Assembly: GCA_007115975.1 (NCBI GenBank) | Contig: SKJJ01000040.1 | Coordinates: 1 to 64,000, forward strand | Length of the DNA stretch: 64,000 nt | Reading direction: 5' to 3' | Source of the DNA: Chitinispirillum sp. | Lineage (GTDB): Bacteria > Fibrobacterota > Chitinivibrionia > Chitinivibrionales > Chitinispirillaceae | Shown here: positions 34,872 to 44,946 of the stretch, one piece after another | Layout of the letters: each line of letters begins with the position of its first letter | Numbering within the stretch: the stretch's first letter is position 1 | Program-made: the position numbers and the translations under genes | Notes under the pieces: model-generated | Told to the model about the DNA's origin: nothing | Databases searched by the model: none | What the model saw: only the letters and a program-made list of their open reading frames with translations

Positions 34872-35990
34872 ATGACCTCATGGGTAAAAGAACTGGCGTC
34901 CGGTTTTGTGGTTGGCGCAGCCAACATAATACCCGGCGTGTCGGGCGGTACCTTGATGCTCATACTCGGCTTGTATGGCCGGGTGATGTCCGCTTTAAGC
35001 CAGCTCAAAGCGCAGATCATACCACGGTTCCTGCATCATCTGTCAAAGGTATTCTTCTCTAAAGAACACAAAACCCATCTGCTTGCAATTGCAGAGATAT
35101 TCAAAACCATTGATGGTTTTTTCCTGTTGCGATTGGCAACCGGGGCTGTTCTGGCAATAGTACTGCTCTCTGACCTTATGAAATACCTTCTGACAGAACA
35201 GCTTTCAAACACCTACGCCTTCTTTTTCGGCCTTATCCTGCTATCCACCCTTTTCACCGTTGGATTGATTAAAAGCAGAAAAACGTACCACATAGTTCCC
35301 TTGTTAGCCGGTATAGCTGTAACTGTTCTACTCAGTATCTCTGTGGACCCCGCGCAGAGCGCACAAAATAAATCCGACCACTACCAAAGCCTCTATGAGT
35401 CAAACATCTTCTCTGCTCAGGATGCCACCAGTGCATCTGAAAGCAGGTCATTTAGCTACCTGGGACATTACAGTCTCTCTGATTTCACCACATCAGCAAT
35501 GAGCGGAGCCGTTTCAGTAAGTGCAATGATCTTACCGGGTTTAAGCGGCTCTCTGGTGCTTATCCTCACCGGTCAATACTACGAAATCATATCTGCTGTT
35601 TCGGGGCTGCGTACCCTGCAGATTGATTATGCGCTTTTCCTTATGACTTTTGCATTGGGGATGGTTCTTGGGATTTTGTTATTTGCCAGGCTGATACATT
35701 ATGTTTTCAACCGTTTCCACGACACAACCATGTTTTTTCTTATCGGCCTGATGGCAGGCTCCCTGTATACGCTCTGGCCGTTTAAAAAATCCGTTACCCT
35801 TGATCAATATATAAGGACCCCAGAGGGAATAGAACTGCTCAATGACGCTGTTGTGCACACCAACATAAATATCCTTCCGCCATCACTGGGAGGGTTTTTA
35901 TGGGCAGTACTGTTCTGTGCCGCAGGTGTAACGATAATGCTGCTTTTTTCCCGTCTTGATAAAAAATCGGCATCTGTCCCCCGCAACTAA
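34872..35990 (+). CDS. DUF368 family polyprenyl-phosphate transporter (PopT-like)
   Basis: Polytopic membrane protein of 372 aa. It has the two characteristic re-entrant-type motifs of DUF368: ANIIPGVSGGTLMLILGLYG near residues 18-37 and MILPGLSGSLVLILTGQYY around the middle, suggesting an inverted internal repeat. DUF368 (PopT) proteins have been linked to recycling of undecaprenyl phosphate across the cytoplasmic membrane. That fits the upstream lipid- and glycan-type genes. I give no gene symbol because the activity is inferred from the family. Confidence 0.88.
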   Translation: MTSWVKELASGFVVGAANIIPGVSGGTLMLILGLYGRVMSALSQLKAQIIPRFLHHLSKVFFSKEHKTHLLAIAEIFKTIDGFFLLRLATGAVLAIVLLSDLMKYLLTEQLSNTYAFFFGLILLSTLFTVGLIKSRKTYHIVPLLAGIAVTVLLSISVDPAQSAQNKSDHYQSLYESNIFSAQDATSASESRSFSYLGHYSLSDFTTSAMSGAVSVSAMILPGLSGSLVLILTGQYYEIISAVSGLRTLQIDYALFLMTFALGMVLGILLFARLIHYVFNRFHDTTMFFLIGLMAGSLYTLWPFKKSVTLDQYIRTPEGIELLNDAVVHTNINILPPSLGGFLWAVLFCAAGVTIMLLFSRLDKKSASVPRN

Positions 35991-36071
35991 CTTGCTTGTT
36001 TAAACTTCGGGTCAGAACTTATCTTATAAGGTTGCACAAAGTTCGAATTTTAACTTTTTACAGGAGAAGCT

Positions 36072-39000
36072 ATGTCAAGAAAAATTGTCCCCCATGATGG
36101 TAATTCGGCCACCTCTCACGTTGCCCATGCCGTTAATGAAGTTATCGCTATATACCCGATTACCCCATCTTCTGGAATGGGTGAAATCTGTGATGAGAAA
36201 TCTGCAGCAGCAGAAAAAAATATCTGGGGAACCGTTCCCAGTGTCTATGAGATGCAGTCCGAAGCAGGAGCAGCAGGAGCTGTCCACGGTGCATTATGTG
36301 CAGGAGCTTTAACCACAACCTTTACAGCCTCACAGGGTCTTCTCCTTATGATCCCCAACATGTACAAGATTGCCGGTGAGCTCACTCCTACCGTTTTCCA
36401 CGTTTCAGCTCGATCACTTGCCTGTCAGGGTCTTTCGATTTTCGGTGACCACAGTGATGTTATGTCTGTTCGCCAGACCGGTTTTGCACTGCTGTCATCA
36501 ACAACTATTCAGGAAACCATGGACTTTGCACTGATCGCTCATGCAGCAACTCTTGAGGCACGCCTGCCGTTTATTCACTTCTTCGACGGGTTCCGTACTT
36601 CACATGAGTTACAAAAAATTGAAGAGCTTACATTTGATGATATCGGCTCAATGATTGATAACGATCTGGTCCGCGCACACCGCAAACGTGCCATGACTCC
36701 TGATCGTCCGTTCATTAAAGGAACGGCCCAGAACCCGGATGTGTACTTCCAGGGCCGTGAGACGGTGAATCCGTTCTACAACAACTGCCCTGAAATCGTA
36801 CAAAAATATATGGACAAATTTGCAGCCCTCACCGGCAGACAGTATCACCTGTTTGACTATGCCGGTCATCCTGAAGCCGAAAAGGTGATTATCATTATGG
36901 GTTCAGGTGCTGATACCGTCCACGAAACAGCGGATTACCTCAATGCACAGGGTGAAAAAACCGGTGTGCTGAAGGTTCGCTTGTTCCGTCCGTTGAGCCC
37001 AAAACTCATGGTTGATGCCCTGCCTGCAACTGTGAAGAAAATTGCAGTTCTTGACAGAACCAAAGAACCTGGTTCCGTTGGTGAGCCGCTCTATGAAGAT
37101 GTACGTACTGCTATTGGCGAAACCATGGAGATTGAAAACTCCAAATTCTCCAAATGGCCCACGGTTGTTGGTGGAAGATACGGTCTTGGTTCTGCAGAGT
37201 TTACCCCGGCAATGGTAAAGAGTGTTTTTGATGAACTTGGGAAAGATAAACCGAAAAACCACTTTGTGGTTGGTATAAATGAAGACCTTACCAACAGTTC
37301 ACTTGACTATGATCACGATTTCACCACAGAAACAGATGACACTTATAGAGCACTCTTCTATGGTCTTGGATCTGATGGTACCGTTAGTGCCAACAAAAAC
37401 AGTATTAAAATCATAGCTGATGAAACAGACAATAACACTCAGGGATATTTTGTTTACGATTCCAAAAAAGCTGGTACCGTTACCATCTCTCATCTGAGAT
37501 TTGGTAAAAATCCGATTCGCCGCCCCTACCTTATTACCAAGGCAAACTTTCTTGCATGTCATAACTTCTCTTTTGTCGAAAAGTACAACATGCTTAAAAA
37601 CGTAGTTGAAGGTGGAACATTTTTACTGACCAGTGAATATGACAAGGATACTGTCTGGGATCACCTGCCCGGTAGAGTGCAGCAGCAGATCATTGATAAA
37701 AAACTTGACTTCCATGTGATTAATGCAATCGATATAGCAGAGGGTATTGGTCTTGGTCCAAGAATCAACACCATTATGCAGACTGCATTTTTCAAAATAT
37801 CCAAGGTTATCGATGATAATGTTGCTATAGAATCTATCAAAAAGGCTATCAAGAAGACCTACGGCAATAAAGGTGATGCAATAGTCACAATGAATATAGA
37901 ATCTATCGACAAAGCCCTTGATGGCGTTCAAAAGGTTGATTACCCCCATAAAGTTACCAATCCGGTTTCTGAAATCGGCGTGGTTGCAACTGATGCTCCT
38001 GATTTCATCCAGAACGTTACCGCAAAAATTATGAAGCAGGAAGGTGATAAGATCCCTGTTTCAGATATCCCCAATGACGGAATCTGGCCATCAGGAACAA
38101 CCAAGTATGAAAAAAGAAACATTGCAGTGCAGATCCCTGTCTGGGATACCTCTGCCTGTATCCAGTGTAACCGCTGTTCACTTATTTGTCCTCACGGAGT
38201 CATAAGACCTAAAGCATACGACCCTAAATTTCTGGAAAGTGCCCCGGAAGCATTCAAGTCAACCGATGCCAAAGGTAAAGAACTTGCCGGTTTGAAATAC
38301 ACCCTGCAGGTTGCTCCTGAGGATTGTACCGGTTGTGGTGCATGTGTCCAGAACTGTCCTGCCAAGGAAAAGGGTGCCATTTCCATGCAGCACCAGAGTG
38401 ACATTCGTGAACAGGAAGCGAAAAACTGGGCTTTCTTCCTCAGCATCCCTGACACTGATCCGGAGCGATACAACCTGACAACCGTTAAAGGCAGTCAGTT
38501 CAGTCGTCCTCTCTTTGAATTCAGTGGTGCATGTGCTGGTTGCGGAGAAACATCATACATAAAGCTTATCTCACAGCTTGTTGGTGACAGGGCATATATC
38601 GGTAACGCTACCGGATGCTCATCAATCTATGGTGGAAATCTGCCAACCACACCCTACACCACACGGGATGATGGTCGTGGACCGACATGGAACAATTCAC
38701 TGTTCGAGGATAATGCAGAGCTTGCTTTTGGTATGAGACTCACGGTGGACAAATTCGCTCAGTACGCAGGAGAGCTGGCCACTAAAGCCATGAGCGGTGA
38801 TTGCTGCGGTTCAGAAGTAAAAGAGCTGCTTGGCGAAATCCTGAATGCTTCTCAGGCAAACCAGGCCGAAATCGAGCAGCAGCGCCAGAGAATTGAAAAG
38901 GTTAAGGCTGCAATCTCTGGATGTTCTTCAGACACCTGTAAAGAGCTTACATCCGTAATCGACTACCTGGTAAAGAAGTCCGTTTGGGCACTTGGTGGTG

Positions 39001-39623
39001 ACGGTTGGGCATACGATATCGGGTACGGTGGTGTTGACCATGTCCTTGCTTCAGGTAAAGATATCAACATTATGGTTCTGGATACTGAAGTCTACTCCAA
39101 CACCGGTGGTCAGTCATCCAAATCAACTCCAATGGGAGCTGTAGCGAAGTTTGCCGCAAGTGGAAAGCCTACATCCAAAAAAGATATGGCAATGCTGGCA
39201 ATGAGTTACGGATATATCTATGTTGCAAAGATTGCAATCGGAGCCAATCAGAACCAGGCGATAAAGGCCATAGCAGAAGCTGAAGCCTACAATGGACCGA
39301 GTCTGATTCTTGCCTACTCACACTGTATCGCACACGGCTACCCGATTGTAAAAGGATATGATCAGCAGAAACTTGCAGTGGAATCCGGTCACTGGCCACT
39401 GTTCCGCTACAATCCGGATCTTACTTCAGAGGGAAAGAATCCTCTTATCCTTGACAGCAAAGATCCATCTATTCCTATTACTGATTATGTCTACAAAGAA
39501 AACCGTTACAAAATCCTTCAGCGCTCTAATCCGGAGGTGTCAAAAGCACTCGTTGATGAGGCACAGAAAACTGTTGATGCCAGATTCAAGATGCTTAAGG
39601 CGTTGGCTTCAAGTCAAAGCTGA
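36072..39623 (+). CDS. nifJ: Pyruvate:ferredoxin (flavodoxin) oxidoreductase, single chain
   Basis: Homodimeric enzyme of 1183 aa that converts pyruvate and CoA to acetyl-CoA and CO2 with reduced ferredoxin. Domains in order: N-terminal pyrimidine-binding region with YPITPSSGMG; transketolase-like domain II; gamma-type domain; two [4Fe-4S] clusters in CIQCNRCSLICP and CTGCGACVQNCP (around residues 690-760); and a C-terminal thiamine-diphosphate domain with GDGWAYDIGYGG and the extra cysteines of SGACAGCGE. It marks a fermentative or anaerobic metabolism. AGGAG precedes the ATG, and a strong terminator follows. Confidence 0.98.
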   Translation: MSRKIVPHDGNSATSHVAHAVNEVIAIYPITPSSGMGEICDEKSAAAEKNIWGTVPSVYEMQSEAGAAGAVHGALCAGALTTTFTASQGLLLMIPNMYKIAGELTPTVFHVSARSLACQGLSIFGDHSDVMSVRQTGFALLSSTTIQETMDFALIAHAATLEARLPFIHFFDGFRTSHELQKIEELTFDDIGSMIDNDLVRAHRKRAMTPDRPFIKGTAQNPDVYFQGRETVNPFYNNCPEIVQKYMDKFAALTGRQYHLFDYAGHPEAEKVIIIMGSGADTVHETADYLNAQGEKTGVLKVRLFRPLSPKLMVDALPATVKKIAVLDRTKEPGSVGEPLYEDVRTAIGETMEIENSKFSKWPTVVGGRYGLGSAEFTPAMVKSVFDELGKDKPKNHFVVGINEDLTNSSLDYDHDFTTETDDTYRALFYGLGSDGTVSANKNSIKIIADETDNNTQGYFVYDSKKAGTVTISHLRFGKNPIRRPYLITKANFLACHNFSFVEKYNMLKNVVEGGTFLLTSEYDKDTVWDHLPGRVQQQIIDKKLDFHVINAIDIAEGIGLGPRINTIMQTAFFKISKVIDDNVAIESIKKAIKKTYGNKGDAIVTMNIESIDKALDGVQKVDYPHKVTNPVSEIGVVATDAPDFIQNVTAKIMKQEGDKIPVSDIPNDGIWPSGTTKYEKRNIAVQIPVWDTSACIQCNRCSLICPHGVIRPKAYDPKFLESAPEAFKSTDAKGKELAGLKYTLQVAPEDCTGCGACVQNCPAKEKGAISMQHQSDIREQEAKNWAFFLSIPDTDPERYNLTTVKGSQFSRPLFEFSGACAGCGETSYIKLISQLVGDRAYIGNATGCSSIYGGNLPTTPYTTRDDGRGPTWNNSLFEDNAELAFGMRLTVDKFAQYAGELATKAMSGDCCGSEVKELLGEILNASQANQAEIEQQRQRIEKVKAAISGCSSDTCKELTSVIDYLVKKSVWALGGDGWAYDIGYGGVDHVLASGKDINIMVLDTEVYSNTGGQSSKSTPMGAVAKFAASGKPTSKKDMAMLAMSYGYIYVAKIAIGANQNQAIKAIAEAEAYNGPSLILAYSHCIAHGYPIVKGYDQQKLAVESGHWPLFRYNPDLTSEGKNPLILDSKDPSIPITDYVYKENRYKILQRSNPEVSKALVDEAQKTVDARFKMLKALASSQS

Positions 39624-39650
39624 TCGGTTTTTCGATAAAACAGTGTAGCA

Positions 39651-39684
39651 AATGTCCCGGAAATTTTTCCGGGACATTTTTTTT
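39651..39684 (+). terminator. Intrinsic terminator after nifJ
   Basis: A 13-bp perfect inverted repeat AATGTCCCGGAAA/TTTCCGGGACATT (39651-39663 with 39666-39678) is followed by a T run to 39684. It lies 27 bases after the nifJ stop codon. Confidence 0.92.
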
Positions 39685-39886
39685 GTGAGCCGATAGCGGC
39701 ACCATGTAACCCGACATTCGCCGAAATCACTCTTTTTACACCTGCCAACCAATACTTTGGATCGTCGTAAAGTATATTGAACAATAGAGACGCTAATCCA
39801 AACTGTGTATACTTTTTGTGAAGAAGAACGAAGATTATACAGAAAAAATCCAGACAACACCTTGAGAGTTAAAGTGAGTTCATACC

Positions 39887-40462
39887 ATGAAACTACTACT
39901 TATACTGCTAATTCTTAGCGTACCAACATTTTTAAAAGCGACACCTTCTGAAGGAAGTATCAATTTCGGGTTACTGGTAATGTTTGGCGCCAGACATGAT
40001 AATGTGCGTATGTGTGTGGCTTCACCGGCAGGCAAAAAAACCGGACCCGTAGGTGACATTATGCTCACCATACGTTACGGCTTATCTGATCGTGCTGCCA
40101 TAGGGGCCGATATTCCTGTTATGAGACCGGTACTGTTTGGTTCAGCATTCAACATGCTTCAATTTGAACCTCAACTGGTATTTGATCTCACAATACCCAG
40201 TGATAACGTTGTGTTTATAACCTCGCTAACCATCGGCCCCAGTTTCCATTATGGTCCCGATTACAAGTCTGACAATCAAAACCGTTCACCGTCTTTTTTT
40301 GCCAGGGGCCCAAATATTGGATTGAGGTTGGGAATGGGCTTTGGCAGTGATGATTTAAAGAATATAATTGCCATACGCCCCTTTTATACTGTCCTGTTTT
40401 CATCTGATTACGATAACGGTTCAGTTATCGGAGGCGCTCTTGAATACATACGATCATTTTAA
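39887..40462 (+). CDS. Hypothetical secreted protein, possible outer-membrane barrel
   Basis: I do not recognise this 191-aa protein. A signal peptide is clear (residues 1-18, MKLLLILLILSVPTFLKA-T). The remainder alternates hydrophobic residues in short strands, with glycine-rich turns and a C-terminal aromatic Phe (EYIRSF). That is the pattern of a small outer-membrane beta-barrel of about eight strands. It lies 18 bases before a membrane-protein gene in the same direction. Confidence 0.6.
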   Translation: MKLLLILLILSVPTFLKATPSEGSINFGLLVMFGARHDNVRMCVASPAGKKTGPVGDIMLTIRYGLSDRAAIGADIPVMRPVLFGSAFNMLQFEPQLVFDLTIPSDNVVFITSLTIGPSFHYGPDYKSDNQNRSPSFFARGPNIGLRLGMGFGSDDLKNIIAIRPFYTVLFSSDYDNGSVIGGALEYIRSF

Positions 40463-40479
40463 AAGTATAAAAGGGTACA

Positions 40480-41301
40480 ATGACAACATCAGATACGCCA
40501 AAGATTTTTTACTACCATCAACGCTCATTCTACTGTGAGCTTTTTTTCTTTACCATTTTTGTCCCTGTTCTATCCCTTTTTTGGTTTACCACCCTTTATA
40601 CCTATCACCTCCACGGCTTTGTTTATACCCCCGCAGTCAGATCATCACTGTACCTTACCATCAGCTTAATTGCATCTGTAGGACTGTATAGCCACCTGCG
40701 CGCTAAGATGTCAAAACGACTTATAGTGTTAGAAGAGGGCCGTTTAATCAAAAAGTCTGCAAAATCGATTAAAATTGTTGCCCTTTCTGAATTAACCAGT
40801 ATACGTTTATTGAGCATTCCCTTCCTTAAGGGGTTTCTGCTACTAAAAACCAGCAAAAACAATCTTGTCTCTGTCCCATTATACCTACGAAATTGCAGCG
40901 TACTGTTAGAGCAACTCCGAAATAACATTATACTAAACCAAAGCTGTTCCGTTGACTTAACCGACAACCAGTGGCGTAAATTAAAAAGAATTGCATATCA
41001 ACACGACCTCTCACACCGAAGACAATTTCGAACTTTGCGGCCGCTGATTTTAATTACAATTGGAGTTGCACTTTGGGGCATGACTGTTGCATCACAGTAC
41101 TGGCAAATACCGCTCTTTCCATCCCTGCTCTTTGGACTCGGTGGAGTTGTTTTTCCAATAGGTGCATACATCATTACCGATTACCGCCTAACACTGGGAA
41201 CCTTTACAACAAATGAGAACAGTGAGTTACTTCTATCCCTGTTCATTGCTATTATGCTCTATATGGTAAGCGGATTTCTTTTCAACTCCATTTTTCTATA
41301 A
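40480..41301 (+). CDS. Hypothetical inner-membrane protein with PH-like loop
   Basis: An unrecognised 273-aa protein. There are two N-terminal membrane segments (about residues 19-40 and 50-68) and two to three C-terminal ones (about 188-207, 212-233, 251-272). Between them lies a soluble loop with strands RLIVLEEGRLIKK, LTSIRLLSIPFLKGFLLLKT and NLVSVPLYL, reminiscent of bacterial PH-like domains. It precedes the dihydrouridine synthase gene by three bases, so the two are probably co-transcribed. Confidence 0.6.
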   Translation: MTTSDTPKIFYYHQRSFYCELFFFTIFVPVLSLFWFTTLYTYHLHGFVYTPAVRSSLYLTISLIASVGLYSHLRAKMSKRLIVLEEGRLIKKSAKSIKIVALSELTSIRLLSIPFLKGFLLLKTSKNNLVSVPLYLRNCSVLLEQLRNNIILNQSCSVDLTDNQWRKLKRIAYQHDLSHRRQFRTLRPLILITIGVALWGMTVASQYWQIPLFPSLLFGLGGVVFPIGAYIITDYRLTLGTFTTNENSELLLSLFIAIMLYMVSGFLFNSIFL

Positions 41302-41304
41302 CTA

Positions 41305-42297
41305 ATGAATACAACTATGACTATTCCAAAAACAGTTCGGGTGGGTTCTCTTTCAATATCCCCGCCACTCATTCTTGCACCCATGGCCGAATACACTCAC
41401 AGTGCCTTCAGACGGCTCTTGTCAGAACAGGGTGGCTACGGAGCCCTTTTTACCGAAATGCTCTCAGGAACAGCCCTACACAGCGAAAATCTGTTAACAT
41501 CACCTTATACCAAGCGTGGTAAGGATGAAGGGCCAGTACTATACCAGCTACAAATCAGTGGCCAAGAAAACCTCGAGGCTATATTCTCGAAATTAAAAAC
41601 AGTTCAACCCGATGGAATCGACATAAATCTTGGATGTCCGGCACCGGATATAAAGAAACGCAAATCAGGAACTGCACTTTTTGATGATTTTGAAAGGTTA
41701 CGAAAAACCCTCCACACATGCAGAGAGCTTTGGAGTGGCCCTCTTACAATAAAGTGCCGCCTTGGAGATGGGAAACTGGGGTGGGAAGAGCGTTTTACCC
41801 GCCGGCTTGCACTTTTTGAGGAGTGCAAAATCGACGCAATCACTCTTCACCCAAGATTCTCTGATGAGAAGCTCAAGAGAAACGCTCGCTGGAATATTTT
41901 TCCCTGGGTAGTTTCCCAAACCGGCATCCCCCTGATCGCAAACGGTGATATACGTAGCCAAAGAGATGTCCAGAAACTATTACCTGATTCAGGATGCAAA
42001 GCTGTGATGATTGGAAGAATGGCGATTATGAAACCATGGATATTCAAAGAGATTTGCGGAGAGAGTTTCTGCGCTGATTACCACCAAACATGGAATAAAT
42101 TCTGCCGCTACACCATCGAGGACTTTGGAGAAGAGAAAGCGTTGAGAAAAATTAAAAAATTCACTCTGTTCTTTTCCCAAAACTTCTTTTTTGATCACCA
42201 CTTTTTCACCCTTATCAACACTGCCTCCGATCTCAAAACAGTGTTGGAAAGAGCTGAAACATTTCTTCAGTCGAACCCAAAACGTTCCCTTTTTTAA
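41305..42297 (+). CDS. tRNA-dihydrouridine synthase
   Basis: FMN- and NADPH-dependent enzyme (330 aa) reducing uridines in tRNA D-loops. A TIM barrel is recognised by LILAPMAEYTHSAFRRLLSEQGG and FTEMLSG, with the catalytic Cys in DINLGCPAPDIKKRKSG. LTIKCRLGDGK, ITLHPRF, LIANGDIRSQ and VMIGRMAIMKPWIF follow. It is most like DusB/DusA, but I cannot assign the subtype. It stands three bases after a membrane-protein gene. Confidence 0.92.
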   Translation: MNTTMTIPKTVRVGSLSISPPLILAPMAEYTHSAFRRLLSEQGGYGALFTEMLSGTALHSENLLTSPYTKRGKDEGPVLYQLQISGQENLEAIFSKLKTVQPDGIDINLGCPAPDIKKRKSGTALFDDFERLRKTLHTCRELWSGPLTIKCRLGDGKLGWEERFTRRLALFEECKIDAITLHPRFSDEKLKRNARWNIFPWVVSQTGIPLIANGDIRSQRDVQKLLPDSGCKAVMIGRMAIMKPWIFKEICGESFCADYHQTWNKFCRYTIEDFGEEKALRKIKKFTLFFSQNFFFDHHFFTLINTASDLKTVLERAETFLQSNPKRSLF

Positions 42298-42730
42298 CTG
42301 CGCCAAACATGTCATATCACTCGCAGGAAAAAATATTTTTTCCGGACAGACCCCATCCTTATACAAAACTGGTTTGGCACTTTTTATTTTACTATACTTT
42401 GAATAGTGACTGAATTGCTCCTTTGGGGCTGGGCCATACGACACGGTTACAAAGCATAGAGGTGCTCAGGTTATCATCCACTTACAATGAGTAGGGTGAC
42501 TGCGATCGGCAGTACGAATTGTTCCCCCTTTTTTTTGTGTAAAACCAGGAATTCTTCGACTGCGCCGGCTGGGAAAACGGGGATGGAAAAGTTGCTTGCA
42601 CCCCCTATGCACAGGGTTTAGGAGCGGTGTTGTTAAGACTAAAGACAACGGTCCTTCAGTAATCGTTGTAAAGTATTTACACAAATCAATTAAAAAGTCA
42701 TTAGTTTATTAACACAGGAGATTAAGAGCA
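42298..42730. other. Intergenic region before trpS
   Basis: In this 433-base stretch I see only an 18-bp AT-rich palindrome at 42326-42343 (GGAAAAAATATTTTTTCC). Otherwise the stretch shows no gene I can support; the minus-strand reading frame across 42466-42684 has no ribosome-binding site. It holds the trpS promoter by necessity. No T-box-like structure was recognised. Confidence 0.45.
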
Positions 42731-43693
42731 ATGCGAATCCTCTCAGGAATTAAACCATCAGGTAATCTTCACATTGGTAATTACCTTGGAATGATTAAAC
42801 CCATGGTAGAAAGCCAGCAAAGGGGCGAACTATTCTGCTTCATTGCAAATATGCACAGCCTCACCACCCTGTTTGACGCAAAAAAAATGATCCGGTATAC
42901 CAATGAAGCAATTCTTGATCTGCTGGCTCTTGGTATCGATCCGGACAAGTCGGTATTCTGGATACAATCTGATGTACCGGAAGTAACTGAACTGACCTGG
43001 TATTTGAATAATGTTACCCCTGTGGGACTTTTAGAACGAAGCCACGCCTACAAAGATGCTATTGCAAAGAATATTCCTCCCAATAACGGCCTCTTCTCCT
43101 ATCCGGTTTTGATGGCTGCAGACATTTTGATCTACCAATCCAATATTGTGCCCGTTGGTCGGGATCAAAAACAGCATCTGGAGATCACCCGTGACATTGC
43201 CGCTAAATTCAACAGCACCTACGGTGAGATATTCACTCTTCCTGAACCTGAAATCCGGGATGGTATAGCGTTAATCCCAGGACTTGACGGACAAAAAATG
43301 TCCAAATCATATGGCAACACCATTGAGATCTTCAGTGAAGAAAAAGCGATCAAAAAAAAGATAATGAGCATCGTTACCGACCCTACCCCTGTAGATGCCC
43401 CAAAAGATCCTGACAAAAGCACCATCTTCTCTCTCTATAAACTCTTTGCATCAGACCAACAGGCAAGTACCATGGAAAAGAGATTCCGCGAGGGTGGATA
43501 TGGTTACGGAGAAGCAAAAAAAGAGCTTTTTCAAGTTCTGTGGAGCTATTTTGCCCCGTACCACAAGAGACGCGCAGAGCTTGAGAAAAACCCAGATTAC
43601 ATCGAAGAGGTGCGTAAAAAAGGAGCTGCCAAAGCTCGCGAACAGGCTCTTAAAACCATAACAGAAGTAAGAAAACTGGTAGGGACAGTGTAG
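42731..43693 (+). CDS. trpS: Tryptophanyl-tRNA synthetase
   Basis: Class I aminoacyl-tRNA synthetase of 320 aa. The HIGH-type motif is in GIKPSGNLHIGNYLG and the KMSKS motif in GQKMSKSYGN. Between them are SYPVLMAADILIYQSNIVPVGRDQKQHLE motifs for Trp-adenylate binding. The start has AGGAG about ten bases upstream. It stands alone, with no trp biosynthesis genes nearby. Confidence 0.97.
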   Translation: MRILSGIKPSGNLHIGNYLGMIKPMVESQQRGELFCFIANMHSLTTLFDAKKMIRYTNEAILDLLALGIDPDKSVFWIQSDVPEVTELTWYLNNVTPVGLLERSHAYKDAIAKNIPPNNGLFSYPVLMAADILIYQSNIVPVGRDQKQHLEITRDIAAKFNSTYGEIFTLPEPEIRDGIALIPGLDGQKMSKSYGNTIEIFSEEKAIKKKIMSIVTDPTPVDAPKDPDKSTIFSLYKLFASDQQASTMEKRFREGGYGYGEAKKELFQVLWSYFAPYHKRRAELEKNPDYIEEVRKKGAAKAREQALKTITEVRKLVGTV

Positions 43694-43749
43694 TCCTGAG
43701 CCCCACGTTACTCTTGCCCTCGGACGCGAGGAGGTAAAAGAGATTCAAA

Positions 43750-44946
43750 TCAGGCGATAAGCTCCAGTTCAAAACCTTTATGTTTTGCCAGATCAATAAG
43801 AACGGGTTTTATTTTTTGCCGATTTCTTGTCTGAAAAAGTATAATCTGGGGTTTCTCGATGTTTTCCTTGTTATCTTTTGCCACAGCACCGACATAGCCG
43901 ACAAGTTGACTGGTGGGAGCGTTGACAATTCTTATGCGCGCTCCAACGGGATAGATTGGCACAATCGCTATAAGAGTTTTGACAATATCTGAATTTAGTT
44001 CTGTTGAGCTCATAGTAATGATATGTTTCATCACATCCTTCACCTCCATCTTTTGACCGCAGTTATATCTGCCGCTCAAAAGGCTATCATACGTATCGGC
44101 AACCGCAACAATCTCTGCGAAACGGTGAATCATGTTCTGTCGTGAGAAGTCCTTGAGAGGAGGGCGATTGTCTCCCCTAAGGCCCTGAGGAAAGCCGCTG
44201 CCATTCTCATACTCATGGTGCTGAAGCGCAACCGCCGCACTGGTCGATGGTATCAGGTGATTCTGATTAAGCATCAGGTAGCCAAAAAGTGGGTGTTGAT
44301 TATACTGTTTCTGTTCTTCTTCAGAAAAAGGTTGATTTTTTCGTCTCTTTTCGAGCAAATCTGGTGACAAGGCAATCATCCCAAGGTCATAGTTAAGTGC
44401 CCCGATACCAAGTTGCTTCATCTCTTCGTATGAGTACTTATATTTTTTGCCAATACACAAAGCAGTGATAGTTACATTGAGTACATGGCTGAGTGCTTCG
44501 GGCTGTGTATGCTGAATTGCCGAAAGATTTAGAACAATCGACGACTGACTCATTATTTCATCAACAAACTGCTCAAGGGCTTTTGCCATGCCTGAGCTCA
44601 TTATGAAATTGCTCAGATGCTGTCGGTTCTCTTTTATTATCTCTTTAACTTTTAGATTACTGCGATGTCTAAACTTATTGAATGCCGTTTCAAGTTCTTT
44701 TGAGGAGGCATTAACAGATTTGTTCATCTCCCGCTGAGATTGTTCACAAACAGTTGTCTCGGGCCTTACCCCTTCTGTACCCTCTAGCTCAATAAGGACA
44801 TTACTGTAGCCAAGTTGTTTGAGTCGCTGCCGATACCGTTCTTTAATTCTGTATCCTGCGGATAAAAGGAGCTCTCCTGAAGGCAGGAATATCGACTCTC
44901 CCAAAATCATATCATCACTAATTTCGTCGATATTGTATCTTACCAC
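43750..44946 (-). CDS. HD-GYP-like domain protein, degenerate active site
   Basis: Cytosolic 398-aa protein. The N-terminal ~130 residues are unlike known domains. A HD-GYP-type domain (about 150-320) has a first ligand region around HVLNVTITALCIGKKY. The central motif reads GALNYDLGMIAL, where HD-GYP enzymes have LLHDIGK, so the His of the HD pair is replaced by Tyr. The GYP signature region reads HHEYENGSGFPQGL. Such changes suggest loss of, or altered, c-di-GMP phosphodiesterase activity. A C-terminal part of about 80 residues (ARIRIVNAPTSQLVGYVG) looks like a small beta-barrel extension. Confidence 0.82.
   Translation of the reverse strand: MVRYNIDEISDDMILGESIFLPSGELLLSAGYRIKERYRQRLKQLGYSNVLIELEGTEGVRPETTVCEQSQREMNKSVNASSKELETAFNKFRHRSNLKVKEIIKENRQHLSNFIMSSGMAKALEQFVDEIMSQSSIVLNLSAIQHTQPEALSHVLNVTITALCIGKKYKYSYEEMKQLGIGALNYDLGMIALSPDLLEKRRKNQPFSEEEQKQYNQHPLFGYLMLNQNHLIPSTSAAVALQHHEYENGSGFPQGLRGDNRPPLKDFSRQNMIHRFAEIVAVADTYDSLLSGRYNCGQKMEVKDVMKHIITMSSTELNSDIVKTLIAIVPIYPVGARIRIVNAPTSQLVGYVGAVAKDNKENIEKPQIILFQTRNRQKIKPVLIDLAKHKGFELELIA

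Noticed and set aside
42326-42343. Palindrome GGAAAAAATATTTTTTCC as terminator of the dihydrouridine synthase gene
   Set aside because: The stem is almost pure A/T with no loop or following T run, so stability would be too low to call it a terminator.
42466-42684. Minus-strand open frame before trpS
   Set aside because: No ribosome-binding site or family pattern; composition unlike neighbouring genes.
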